32,664 bases of DNA from contig NZ_CALMZS010000093.1 in the NCBI RefSeq assembly GCF_937870815.1, positions 1 to 32,664 on the forward strand, in the 5' to 3' direction. The stretch comes from an uncultured Brevundimonas sp. (GTDB lineage Bacteria > Pseudomonadota > Alphaproteobacteria > Caulobacterales > Caulobacteraceae). The notes under the pieces are model-generated. The model saw only the letters and a program-made list of their open reading frames with translations, was not told the DNA's origin and did not search any database. Made by a program: the position numbers and the translations under genes. Shown piece by piece: positions 1 to 6,843 of the stretch; within the stretch, counting starts at the first letter, position 1; each line of letters opens with the position of its first letter.

Positions 1-2
1 TC

Positions 3-89
3 CGCGCCATCGCCACCCGCTACGACAAGCGCGCCGTCAACTTCCTGGCCGGTGTCTACGCCGCATCAAGCTTCATATTGCTCAATTGA
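3..89 (+). pseudogene. C-terminal end of IS5-family transposase (cut by window edge)
   Basis: The reading frame open from the window edge gives 28 residues ending ...RYDKRAVNFLAGVY... then a stop. The RYDK-x-A-x-NF/YLA pattern followed by a short hydrophobic tail is how many IS5/IS1182-type DDE transposases end, so this is read as the last residues of an insertion-sequence transposase. The rest lies outside the window, so I cannot tell whether the element is intact. It borders a stretch full of broken mobile genes. Confidence 0.7.
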
Positions 90-102
90 GGACGCGCCCT
101 AG
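90..102. repeat. Possible right terminal inverted repeat of the IS
   Basis: The bases directly after the transposase stop read GGACGCGCCCTAG. An IS5-type element would be expected to end within a few tens of bases of its transposase stop. The partner repeat is outside the window, so this is only a candidate. Confidence 0.25.
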
Positions 103-139
103 CAAGCGACCGCAACAGGGGCCCATCGACGGCGGACCG

Positions 140-436
140 TCAGCCGTGCGCGAGAACGTCCTGAACGGCGTCCGGGCGGCGCTCTATAACCATAAGCAGC
201 AGGCGCGCGCTGGCCTCGGGGCGGCGACGGCCCTGTTCCCACTGGCGAAGCGTCGATGACGCGAAGCCGTATTTGGCGGCGAAGGCGTCCTGACTCAGAC
301 CTTCCCGGGTCCGGATCGCCTTGACGTCCACATCGGCGGGCGCATGTACGCGCGCGGGCCTGGCCTTTCCTTCGACGATATCGGCGACTTCGTTCAGACC
401 TCGCATGATGCGGTCGATATTGGTGGTGTCGTTCAT
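140..436 (-). CDS. HigA-like antitoxin, XRE/Cro helix-turn-helix regulator
   Basis: A 98-residue DNA-binding protein. The C-terminal half has an XRE-type helix-turn-helix (IRTREGLSQDAFAAKYGF, then SSTLRQWEQGRRRPE), the usual form of antitoxins that follow HigB/RelE toxins. The start at 436 (MNDTTNID) is chosen because GAAAGGA lies about 7 bases upstream. An ATG at 463 in the same frame overlaps the read-through toxin stop as ATGA but lacks such a site. The antitoxin appears complete, while its toxin has a premature stop. It resembles the antitoxin at 2423-2719, sharing the PAD-D/I-DVKAIR segment and the WEQG core. It would neutralise the toxin and repress its own promoter (family knowledge). 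Confidence 0.85.
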   Translation of the reverse strand: MNDTTNIDRIMRGLNEVADIVEGKARPARVHAPADVDVKAIRTREGLSQDAFAAKYGFASSTLRQWEQGRRRPEASARLLLMVIERRPDAVQDVLAHG

Positions 437-459
437 CTGACGGTCCTTTCCCGGTCGGG

Positions 460-804
460 TCATTTCAGGCCCGCCAATATGCGTTTGGCCAATCCGGCCA
501 TGGCGTTCACCTCCGCGTCGGTGAAGGTTTCACGGCTCGCCTTGGACAGGGCCGCGAAAACCTAAACCGGCATGGCGCGCGGGGCGAAGAAGGTCACTAC
601 GCGATAGCCGCCCGACTTGCCCTTGCCCCGTCCGGCGAGGCGAACCTTGCGGCAACCGCCCGAACCCGCGATCAGATCACCGGCCGTGGGATTGGCGGCC
701 AGGAGTTGAACCAGGGCGTCCAGGTCCAGCTGCGTCATGCCTTCGCTCTTGGCGTCGGAGAGGAAACCGGCCGTGAAGGCGACCTCTCGCAACGGCTCCA
801 TCAT
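460..804 (-). pseudogene. HigB/RelE-type toxin with in-frame amber stop
   Basis: From ATG 804 (or 801) the frame encodes an N-terminal region of a RelE/HigB-superfamily toxin, including GGCRKVRLAGRGKGKSGGYR, the conserved core before the last strands. At 562-564 a TAG ends it after ...RAMPV. Past the stop the same frame stays open and encodes VFAALSKASRETFTDAEVNA and on to a TGA at 460-462, which is the expected toxin C-terminus and overlaps an ATG as ATGA. A single base change (for example TAC to TAG; homologues often have Tyr here) therefore inactivates the gene. Family toxins are ribosome-dependent mRNA endonucleases; the lost tail carries part of the fold. The antitoxin downstream is intact. 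Confidence 0.75.
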
Positions 805-812
805 GATCCGAT

Positions 813-833
813 CTATACGTCGTTGACATATAG
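813..833. promoter_or_regulatory. Inverted repeat, candidate toxin-antitoxin operator
   Basis: CTATA-11 bases-TATAG lies just upstream of the toxin start (804). The stretch is AT-rich within GC-rich DNA and on the minus strand reads TATATGTCAACGACGTATAG. A short palindrome at this place is typical of sites bound by HigA-type antitoxins. Binding is inferred. Confidence 0.4.
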
Positions 834-1087
834 AAAGCAAGACCGAGTGCGAACACGCCTGTGATCTGTTCGACGAGCTGGCAGCGATCAACGTCAGGCG
901 TGTTGATCGTCTTCGAGATTTCGGCGGCAACGTCCGATTAAGCCGCCTCAACCATTCAGCGTGGACCGTGTCCAAGCTGAGGGATACAACCAAAATGTTA
1001 GAAGTTAGAACCCCTCCGTCTCCGCCACGCTCTCTGTTTTTCTTTGGTATTTTCGAATTACAGAGACGACACCCTCCATAAAGCCCA
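834..1087. other. Non-coding, relatively AT-rich stretch between toxin and small ORFs
   Basis: I see no convincing gene here. The stretch contains the 20-base tRNA-3'-end-like sequence at 1008-1027 and, right after it, a wide inverted repeat TCTCTGT (1031-1037) / ACAGAGA (1060-1066). It looks like the edge of an integrated element. Confidence 0.4.
1008..1027 (+). repeat. tRNA 3'-end fragment (candidate attachment-site scar)
   Basis: GAACCCCTCCGTCTCCGCCA matches the 3' half of a T-arm, acceptor strand, discriminator and CCA of a serine-type tRNA. The upstream 5' T-stem and the rest of the tRNA are absent: the preceding bases AAGTTA cannot form the stem. Integrases that use tRNA genes leave a copy of the tRNA 3' end at the far junction, so this is a likely att scar. 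The parent tRNA is not in the window. Confidence 0.45.
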
Positions 1088-1327
1088 TCAAACATGGAGG
1101 CGGGCCGACGGCGGGGGTCCGGGGTGTTCAGCCGGTTTCACAGTCGCCCATGAGCGCCCGGCCCCTCGGCTCAAGCCTGGCTCGCTGGCGCGGTCAGGAT
1201 GCGTTCGGGTTGTGCGGGTGACGGCGGCGAAGCGGCAGATGATGCGGGGCGGGATCAGGGTGGCCTCGCAGGTCATTCTGACCGGTCGCCGGTTGGGGCC
1301 CGAAATCGCCGGCCGGCGGGCGATCAC
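1088..1327 (-). CDS. Short hypothetical protein, possible fragment of an exported-protein family
   Basis: An open frame of 79 residues from a GTG. It holds PNRRPVRMTCEATLIPPRI followed by CRF, closely matching the C-terminal part of the exported protein at 4840-5517 (SPRRITCEATLLPPRIRCTF). Codon use is GC3-rich over this motif and becomes less convincing downstream. There is no ATG and no signal peptide, so it is probably the remnant of a paralogue rather than a whole gene. Confidence 0.35.
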   Translation of the reverse strand: MIARRPAISGPNRRPVRMTCEATLIPPRIICRFAAVTRTTRTHPDRASEPGLSRGAGRSWATVKPAEHPGPPPSARLHV

Positions 1328-1343
1328 CAGCCCCGGCCGATCT

Positions 1344-1547
1344 TCAGGTGGCGCACGCCTCGACTACGGTCGTCCCTCTCGGGCCGTGAATGAACGCCCC
1401 GCTCGCTTCGGCATGACCGGCGAAAGAGCTGGCCCGGCTCGCCAGCTGGGCCTGACGCGAGGCCGCCGCCTGCGACGGCTCCCAGCCGGTCGCCACCGAG
1501 ACTCCGTCCAGGTTCACCACGATCCAGACGAAACGGGGCCGGCCCAT
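1344..1547 (-). CDS. Small hypothetical protein
   Basis: A 67-residue frame with good GC-rich codon use (FVWIVVNLDGVSVATGWEP, then a run rich in Ala, Ser and Gln). I do not recognise the family. ATG 1547 has no well-spaced ribosome site. A better start signal (GGGAG, 7 bases) precedes an ATG at 1572, but that is in the neighbouring frame (MLAVTIKQDGPAP...), so the gene may be frameshifted near 1550. It has the same direction as the fragment at 1088-1327, 16 bases away. Confidence 0.35.
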   Translation of the reverse strand: MGRPRFVWIVVNLDGVSVATGWEPSQAAASRQAQLASRASSFAGHAEASGAFIHGPRGTTVVEACAT

Positions 1548-1636
1548 CCTGTTTGATCGTCACCGCCAGCATCGCAAGCTCCCGACAATATCCGCGCAAG
1601 CTCAAACATCATCGCCGCCGCCGCGCGGAGCGGCGG

Positions 1637-2302
1637 TCACCATCCGGACGGCGTCGCGATCCTCGATCGCCGCTGCGGCCGGGGCCCCGGTTGGGCCAGG
1701 GGATCGGCCATCATCGGCGCCGCGGCAGGCGGCGGCGGCTCGACCACGGGTGTCGAAGCGACAGCTTCAGGCTCGGCGGCGGCAGGCGTCGGCACCGCTT
1801 CCACGATGGGGATGGTGAGAGTCAGGTCTTCCACCGGCTCCTCGAAGATGACGGTCAGCAGGACCGGCTCGGGGATTTCAACCGGGCTCGACAGGGCCGC
1901 CATCTGGGCCGGCACGGGCTCGGGCCCGCCATAACGGCTGGTGAAGGCGGCCGGCAGGCCCCAGCCGCCGTTCCAGCGATAGAAGATGTGGGTCCCGAGC
2001 TGGCGCACCTTGGTCAGCCGCTCGGCCCAGTAGGGCGCGACCCAGTCGGTGTGATAGTGGGTCGCCGTGCCGACCGCGGCCATGACCGCGCCGTTCAGCG
2101 CGGCTGACGCGGACGCCCTGGCCCTGGCCCATCCCGCGACCGACGGCGTCCGCGCCATGGCGCCGTCGCAGGTGAAGGAGAACTGGCAGCCCGTGGCCCG
2201 CTCCGAACCCTGGAACACCACGCCGCAAACCGTGCCGGGATAGGCAGGATGGCGCATGCGGTTCAGCACGACCTGGGCCACCGCGGCCTGCCCTTCCGAC
2301 AT
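1637..2302 (-). pseudogene. SleB-like cell wall hydrolase (Hydrolase_2), N-terminus lost
   Basis: The frame opens inside the catalytic domain with SEGQAAVAQVVLNRMRHPAY, GVVFQG and GCQFSFTCDG, hallmarks of the SleB/Hydrolase_2 (PF07486) lytic-transglycosylase fold. It runs through HYHTDWVAPYWAERLTKV and IFYRWNGGWG, then a Pro/Ala/Glu-rich tail of about 90 residues. What normally precedes it (signal peptide and the Y-F-E-A-R-G-E stretch with the catalytic Glu) is missing, because the sequence switches to a toxin gene on the other strand at about 2298-2302. The ATG at 2302 is fortuitous. It is probably inactive. Confidence 0.7.
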
Positions 2303-2426
2303 GCCGCTGTTCGCGCTGACCGCCTATGCCAAGAACGAACGGGCGGACCTGAGCCGGCAGGACCGCAACGACTTCAAACGGCTGACTGCAATTCTGGTCG
2401 AGAGTTTCAAAGGGAGACGCAGATGA
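2298..2426 (+). pseudogene. C-terminal third of a HigB/RelE-type toxin
   Basis: Reading from the junction: DMPLFALTAYAKNERADLSR, then QDRNDFKRLTAILVESFKGR and a stop. This is the standard end of RelE/HigB toxins (the ...Y-x-KNE-x-A-x-L-S... segment). The N-terminal two thirds are gone. The stop overlaps the antitoxin ATG at 2423 as ATGA, so the original toxin-antitoxin coupling is preserved although the toxin is destroyed. Confidence 0.7.
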
Positions 2427-2719
2427 GCAAGGTCGCCGACAGCATCCGGCGCGGACTGGAGGAAGCGGTCGCCTACGCCAGAGGCGAAGCGGACGCCAAT
2501 GCCTATCGCGTCCATGTCCCCGCCGACATCGACGTGAAGGCAATCCGCGCCCGGCTCGGCATGACCCAGGAGGAGTTCGCCGGGCGGTTCGGGTTCAGCG
2601 TCAATACGCTTCGTCACTGGGAGCAGGGGGTGCGCCAGCCTGAGGGACCGGCGCGCGCCTATCTGCTGGTGATCGACCGCGCCCCCAAGGCGGTGCAAAA
2701 GGCTTTGCACGCGGCATGA
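2423..2719 (+). CDS. HigA-like antitoxin, XRE-type helix-turn-helix protein (orphan)
   Basis: A 98-residue protein starting MSKVADSIRRGLEEA. It carries the antitoxin linker HVPADIDVKAIRARLGM and a helix-turn-helix (TQEEFAGRFGFSVNTLRHWE). AAAGGGAG sits about 8 bases before the ATG and supports this start. It overlaps by 4 bases the remnant of its toxin, so it is an orphan. It is related to but clearly distinct from the antitoxin at 140-436. It may still bind operators elsewhere or neutralise a related toxin; this is inference. Confidence 0.85.
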   Translation: MSKVADSIRRGLEEAVAYARGEADANAYRVHVPADIDVKAIRARLGMTQEEFAGRFGFSVNTLRHWEQGVRQPEGPARAYLLVIDRAPKAVQKALHAA

Positions 2720-2901
2720 TGCCAGCCTCTCTCGCCATGCCAGCCTCGCCCCGCGCCGCCGCGTTCCTGTCTTTGTACGCTGGGCTACGAAGCGTATTCG
2801 TGGCGTAAAAAAGCTGTTCTTTCAAGGCTTTGTTTCGGAGGCTTTGGGGCCATGCCCCGTCCCTCGCGCCCGCACCAGCCATCCGCGTCCGAGCAGCTTG
2901 A

Positions 2902-3369
2902 ACGGCTGCTGGGCGACCTTGGCCGTTTCCGGGCGGCCTGGTCCATTGCGCCGGGTGCGGCAGAGCCATGACCATCCGCACCGGCAAGGGCGGGCGCTAT
3001 CGCTATTATACCTGCTCGACCAAGGCCCGGCAGGGACCTACCGCCTGCACCGGCATGACCGTTCCGATGGAGAAGCTGGACGCGCTGGTCGCCGGACATC
3101 TTGACGACCGCCTGCTTGATCCAGTCAGACTTGAAAAGGTGCTGGCCACCGTCCTCGACCGCAGGCAGGAGCGAAGCGAGCGCCGCCGCCAGCATATCGC
3201 CGAGTTGAACAAGCGGGCGGCCGAGACCGATCTGCGCCTCAAGCGCCTTGACGCCATCGAGAACGGCGTCGCCGATCTGGACGACTATGCCGGACTTAGC
3301 CTTGGCGAAGCCCTGCTGTTCGACGCCATCAAGACGATGGCGACGGCCCTGAGCCAGTTGTCCGCGTGA
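2902..3369 (+). pseudogene. Fragment of a large serine recombinase (zinc-ribbon and coiled-coil part)
   Basis: In one open frame: GGLVHCAGCGRAM (first Cys pair of the recombinase zinc ribbon), then TIRTGKGGRYRYYTC and ACTGMTVPMEKLDALV, then a Glu/Arg-rich coiled coil (LDRRQERSERRRQHIAELNK) and LDAIENGVADLDD. These are the C-terminal zinc-beta-ribbon and coiled-coil regions of large serine recombinases. The catalytic N-terminal domain and core are missing; a stop lies at 2899-2901, directly upstream. After VADLDD the sequence departs from the family (YAGLSLGEALLFDAIKTM...) and ends, so the C-terminus is also cut or swapped. It cannot be active. Confidence 0.7.
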
Positions 3370-3378
3370 ACAGGCCGC

Positions 3379-3394
3379 GCCCCATCCTTGGGGC
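3379..3394. terminator. Short GC hairpin between converging genes
   Basis: GCCCC-ATCCTT-GGGGC lies between the recombinase fragment and the YkgJ-like gene, which converge. No T-run follows, so it is only a weak candidate for a transcription end. Confidence 0.25.
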
Positions 3395-3412
3395 CGCCAT
3401 CCCGACGCCGGA

Positions 3413-4204
3413 TCACAGCCGGCCGATCACGTCCCGCAGGATGTCGGCGCCGGTTCGGTCGCGCGGCGAAGGCGGCGCCTGGGCGTCCTGGACCAGCGCC
3501 AGCACCAGCGGCAACCAGCCGTCGCGGAGGTCGGCGTGCAGCAGCGCCAGCGACGGCCGGGCCTCGAGGGGAACCTGCTCGATGCCCGGAGACAGGGCGG
3601 CGCACAGGTCCGGCGACGAGGTGACCAGATATTCCCGGCACGCCAGCGGACGGTCGGCGTGGATCGAGCAGGCTTCGTCCTCGAGGAAGGGGCAGGCCAC
3701 GCCGGCGGCGAAATACGCCAGCGCCACGGACTGACGGTCGGCGGGATCCCGGCCCAGCCGCTCCAGCAGGCCGAGCGGCTCGAGCGCGTCGAGGGCCGCG
3801 TCGAAGCGACGCCGGACCCGGCCGCGGCGAGGCTCGGGCATGGCCTCGACCAGCCGGGCCAGGGCGCGGGCCTCGGCCGGGGCGATGGGAACCATCTGGC
3901 GGCAGCAGGCGCCGCAGCCGGCGCGGCAGGAGACCGCCCGCCCTTCGGCCTCGGCCCGCGCCGCCGCCCGGGCGGCGAACAGGCTGCTGAGGCCGTGGAC
4001 GACGGGCAGGACGTCCTCGACCGCCACGGGACCGGCGGGCACGGTCATCTCCACCGGAATCCGCTCCTCCCCGACCGCCAGCGTCACCCGGCCGGTGGCG
4101 CTCGCCCCGCCGCACGGGGGCGCGGCCGAGAGGTGCACGACTGCGTCGGGCCCGGGCTCGACCTTCTGGGGCGCCGCGCAGGCCGGGGCGGCCGACATGG
4201 TCAT
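3413..4204 (-). CDS. YkgJ-family cysteine-cluster protein
   Basis: 263 residues. The core has CRAGCGACCRQMVPIAPAEA (C-x3-C-x2-CC) and later CPFLEDEACSIHADRPLACR, the cysteine arrangement of the YkgJ/zinc-or-iron-chelating CxxCxxCC family (PF03692). Its members bind a metal or Fe-S cluster through these cysteines; some are linked to protein modification, but the function here is not known. An N-terminal segment of about 90 residues is extra. The start at 4204 is chosen because its ATG overlaps the stop of the upstream gene as ATGA; MSAAP at 4198 is an alternative. It is the last gene of the CsgG operon, which suggests a role in maturing or modifying one of the exported proteins. Confidence 0.75.
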   Translation of the reverse strand: MTMSAAPACAAPQKVEPGPDAVVHLSAAPPCGGASATGRVTLAVGEERIPVEMTVPAGPVAVEDVLPVVHGLSSLFAARAAARAEAEGRAVSCRAGCGACCRQMVPIAPAEARALARLVEAMPEPRRGRVRRRFDAALDALEPLGLLERLGRDPADRQSVALAYFAAGVACPFLEDEACSIHADRPLACREYLVTSSPDLCAALSPGIEQVPLEARPSLALLHADLRDGWLPLVLALVQDAQAPPSPRDRTGADILRDVIGRL

Positions 4205-4797
4205 CGCGTGGTCGAGACCTCCCCCATGGCCGAATTGGCGTCTTCCAGGCGGGCCGTCGCCGGCAGCCGGCACTGCCGGACGCCCTCGTGGCGGACGACC
4301 TCGCCGCGCCGGGCGAGGCAGGCCCGCAGCGGCAGGGCGGCGTCGATCTTCAGGTAGCGGTATTCCCCGCTATGCTTGTGGCCGTCGGATTCGGCGGCCG
4401 GCAGGTAGGAGGTCAGATTGCCCGCGGCGGCCTGATCGCTGATCGACGCCGGTTCGCCGGCGCAGGGGCCGGTCGGGCGGCCGGGGCCGGGCAGGCCGGG
4501 GGTGCAGCCGCCATTGCCGCCGGGGCCGGTCGGGTCCTGGACCGCCAACCCCGACATGCCGCCCGCCCGGCCGCCGGTCGGCCCGGCGGGCGGGCGACAG
4601 GGGCCGGACTCGCCCGGGCGGCAGGTCGTCCCGCGCGCGGTCGAGTCGCGGAATCGCGTGGTCGAGGGCTCTTGAAGGGCGCCCGTCGCGGGACCGCGGG
4701 GTGGTTCGCGGGTCTGCTGCCGGGCCTGGGCGGCCACGGCCATGACGCCGAGGTCGAAGGCCAGGGCGCCGGCGAGGATGAGGGCTGTTCTTTTCAT
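4201..4797 (-). CDS. Small exported Pro/Gly-rich protein, unknown function
   Basis: 198 residues with a clear signal peptide (MKRTALILAGALAFDLGVMA, cleavage likely after AQA). The mature part begins with a low-complexity Arg/Pro/Gly/Thr region. It has a Cys- and Pro-rich middle (CRPGESGPCRPP, GGCTPGLPGPGRPTGPC) and a short C-terminal region with CLARRGEVVRHEGVRQC. AGGAGA about 7 bases upstream fixes the start. It overlaps the YkgJ-like gene by 4 bases. I do not recognise the family; the paired cysteines suggest disulfides in the periplasm or outside the cell. Confidence 0.65.
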   Translation of the reverse strand: MKRTALILAGALAFDLGVMAVAAQARQQTREPPRGPATGALQEPSTTRFRDSTARGTTCRPGESGPCRPPAGPTGGRAGGMSGLAVQDPTGPGGNGGCTPGLPGPGRPTGPCAGEPASISDQAAAGNLTSYLPAAESDGHKHSGEYRYLKIDAALPLRACLARRGEVVRHEGVRQCRLPATARLEDANSAMGEVSTTR

Positions 4798-4839
4798 GGG
4801 GACTTCTCCTGTTCGTGGGTGGTTTGGACTCGTTTGCGC

Positions 4840-5517
4840 TCATTCCCGCGAAAGCGGAGTTCTCGGAGCGGCCTGGCGGGGCTCGGCGTCGCGGGGGGCG
4901 GCCAGGAAGGTGCAGCGGATGCGGGGCGGCAGGAGGGTGGCCTCGCAGGTGATGCGGCGCGGACTCCGGCGGGGATCCGCCGCCGCGGACGGGGAGGGAA
5001 TCTCGACGCTGGGCCGGGCGCAGCCCGCGCCGGTGAAGACGGCGGCGATGTCGTCGGCCCGCCCGGCGGCGGCCAGGGCCTCGATCCGCTCGCGGTTGTC
5101 GCGGAACACGGCCGCGCAGTCCGGGCCGCGCCCGTCGCCGGCCGCGGCCGGGGCCTCGACGACCTGGGCGGTGAGCGTCACCGCGCCGGTGCGCGGGCCG
5201 ACGGGAAAGGTCCACGCGCCGCGCGGGGTCGGCGTCAATCGCCGCCCGTCGATGCCGACCCAGGCCAGGGCGCACGGCACGTCGCGCGGACAGGCGACGG
5301 ACACCTCATACTCCCCGGCCTCGACCCGGACCCGGGCCGAGACCCGGCCGTCGCCGCCGCTGGTCCCGACGACGATGGCGTGGCCGGGGTTCTTGCGGAC
5401 GACCACGCTCCCGCCGGCGACGGGTTTTACCTCGGCCTGCGCGGGGCCGGTCGCGGGGACGGCCAGCAGGATCAGGGCCAGGGCGGCGGCGGCCAGGGGG
5501 GCGGGGTGATGGGTCAT
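4840..5517 (-). CDS. Exported protein, unknown function
   Basis: 225 residues with a signal peptide (hydrophobic LAAAALALILLAVPATGPAQA). The next ~90 residues look like a beta-rich domain (VRVEAGEYEVSVACP..., AWVGIDGRRLTPTPRGAW..., GAVTLTAQVVEAP). A helical stretch around CAAVFRDNRERIEALAAAGR follows, and the tail carries RITCEATLLPPRIRCTF. That tail motif recurs in the fragment at 1088-1327. AGGAGA sits 6-7 bases before the ATG. It is an internal member of the minus-strand CsgG operon. No catalytic motif is seen; a structural or secreted role is inferred from context only. Confidence 0.7.
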   Translation of the reverse strand: MTHHPAPLAAAALALILLAVPATGPAQAEVKPVAGGSVVVRKNPGHAIVVGTSGGDGRVSARVRVEAGEYEVSVACPRDVPCALAWVGIDGRRLTPTPRGAWTFPVGPRTGAVTLTAQVVEAPAAAGDGRGPDCAAVFRDNRERIEALAAAGRADDIAAVFTGAGCARPSVEIPSPSAAADPRRSPRRITCEATLLPPRIRCTFLAAPRDAEPRQAAPRTPLSRE

Positions 5518-5563
5518 GCCGGTCTCCTGGGGTCGGGGCTATGCGGATGGGGGCGAAGGCGGC

Positions 5564-6115
5564 TCAAGGGATGATCCGGCGGTTGGGTCCGCGCGGCGCC
5601 GCCTGATGCCGCCGCCGCGGCGGGCCGGGGACGATGGCGCCGCTGACGCAGGCGGTATTGTTGGCGGCGACCAGGTCCGGCTGGGTGGCGGCGTTGACGG
5701 CGTGGGCCACCTGGGCGCAGCTGGAATAGGCTTGGCCCCCGCCAACCACGGCGGCGACGGTGATGGGGGCGAACGACTGGCCCGCGCCCAGGCCGTCGGC
5801 GCGGGCGCAGGTGACGGTCTGGCCCGCGACCGAACAGCTCCAGCCGGCGCCCGAGGCGGCGATCTGGGTGAAGGTCGGCGGCAGCACGTCGGTCACCGTG
5901 ACGGTCAGGTTCGGCGGCAGGGTCAGGGAACTGACATTGCCGGCGACGATGACGAAGGTCCGGGTCTGACCCATGCCGGCCGGACCCCCGCCAGTCTTGG
6001 TCACCATCAGGTCGGCGGCGACGGCGCCGCCGGCGGCGAAGGCCAGGCACAGGGCCGCCGCGGCCGCCGGCGTCGCGCCGCGCCGGGATGCGGACATCCT
6101 CTTCAGGCATCTCAT
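5564..6115 (-). CDS. Exported protein with DUF11-like beta domain
   Basis: 183 residues. After a signal peptide (ATPAAAAALCLAFAAGGAVA) comes one domain of the DUF11/conserved-repeat type: DLMVTKTGGGPAGMGQTRTF, VTVTDVLPPTFTQIA, WSCSVAGQTVTCARADGL, and DLVAANNTACVSG at its end. Such Ig-like domains occur in surface and adhesive proteins. The start at 6115 (MRCLKRM) is preferred because GGAG lies 9 bases upstream; ATG 6130 has no clear ribosome site. A short basic tail follows the domain. One copy only, unlike the tandem arrays of large surface proteins, so it may be a subunit of an extracellular polymer or complex. Confidence 0.75.
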   Translation of the reverse strand: MRCLKRMSASRRGATPAAAAALCLAFAAGGAVAADLMVTKTGGGPAGMGQTRTFVIVAGNVSSLTLPPNLTVTVTDVLPPTFTQIAASGAGWSCSVAGQTVTCARADGLGAGQSFAPITVAAVVGGGQAYSSCAQVAHAVNAATQPDLVAANNTACVSGAIVPGPPRRRHQAAPRGPNRRIIP

Positions 6116-6208
6116 CACGGTCGTCTCCATCTTGCTGGACGCGGTCCTGGCCGGGGCCGGGCAGACCGCGGGACCGGCGATCCCACGGGCTGCCGGGCGG
6201 GCCAGCCT

Positions 6209-6793
6209 CTAGGGTCTCGGCGAAGTGTTGACGCAGCAGCGCTCGAGCCGCAGCGTGGCCGACAGGACGGAATGGTCGTCCTGGGTGACGAAGCTGAGCC
6301 GGTTGTTGCTGTTGAGCGTGGCCAGCTGAGCCCCGGTGAGGGTGAAGGTCTTGGTGATCTGCGAACCCGCCGCGAACGGCGCATTGGGGCGGATATATCC
6401 GCTCTGGCCGGGCAGCGACGCTCCCCCCGAGATCACGGCGATGGTGTCGTTGCCGGCGTCGCTGGTGGTGTTCGAGGTGCCGGCGGTGATCGCCCTCAGC
6501 CGGACCGTCAGGACCGCGCTCGTGATGGCGCAGCAGGCCGGCGGCCGCCAGCGGAAGGTATAGCCCGTAAACTTGTTGGCGACGGTTCCGCCGATGGTCT
6601 GCATATTGGCCAGGGCGGCCGCGGGGAAGTCCGCGTTCTCGATGTTCGTGCCCGTCGCGTTGAGGGTCTCGACGGTCGGATTGGGGCAGGGCATCGGGCG
6701 GGGGGGCGCCGGGCGGCGAGCATCCTGGGCCATCACCGAGCCGGCGATCAGAATGCCGCCGACCAGGACAAGTCTTCCAACAGATTTCTTCAT
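6209..6793 (-). CDS. Exported beta-rich protein, unknown function
   Basis: 194 residues. The signal peptide is MKKSVGRLVLVGGILIAGSV with cleavage after MAQ. The mature part is Asn/Thr/Ser-rich with alternating hydrophobics (VKF-type strands: FTGYTFRWRPPACCAITSAV, LTGAQLATLNSNNRLSFVTQ) and two CC pairs (PACCAI and ERCCVN) near its middle and end. It reads like a small beta-sandwich held by disulfides. AAGGAG 6-7 bases upstream fixes the start at 6793. It follows the CsgG-like gene directly, as curli or holdfast subunits follow or flank csgG/hfaB, so it is a candidate substrate of that channel (inference). Confidence 0.7.
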   Translation of the reverse strand: MKKSVGRLVLVGGILIAGSVMAQDARRPAPPRPMPCPNPTVETLNATGTNIENADFPAAALANMQTIGGTVANKFTGYTFRWRPPACCAITSAVLTVRLRAITAGTSNTTSDAGNDTIAVISGGASLPGQSGYIRPNAPFAAGSQITKTFTLTGAQLATLNSNNRLSFVTQDDHSVLSATLRLERCCVNTSPRP

Positions 6794-6843
6794 GGCAAGG
6801 CTCCTTTGGGGTTCGGTTTCAAATACGACAGGGCTGGAATGGG

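Noticed and set aside
1008..1027. Complete tRNA gene
   Set aside because: Only the T-arm 3' half and acceptor 3' strand are present; no partner strand, anticodon arm or D-arm can be drawn upstream.
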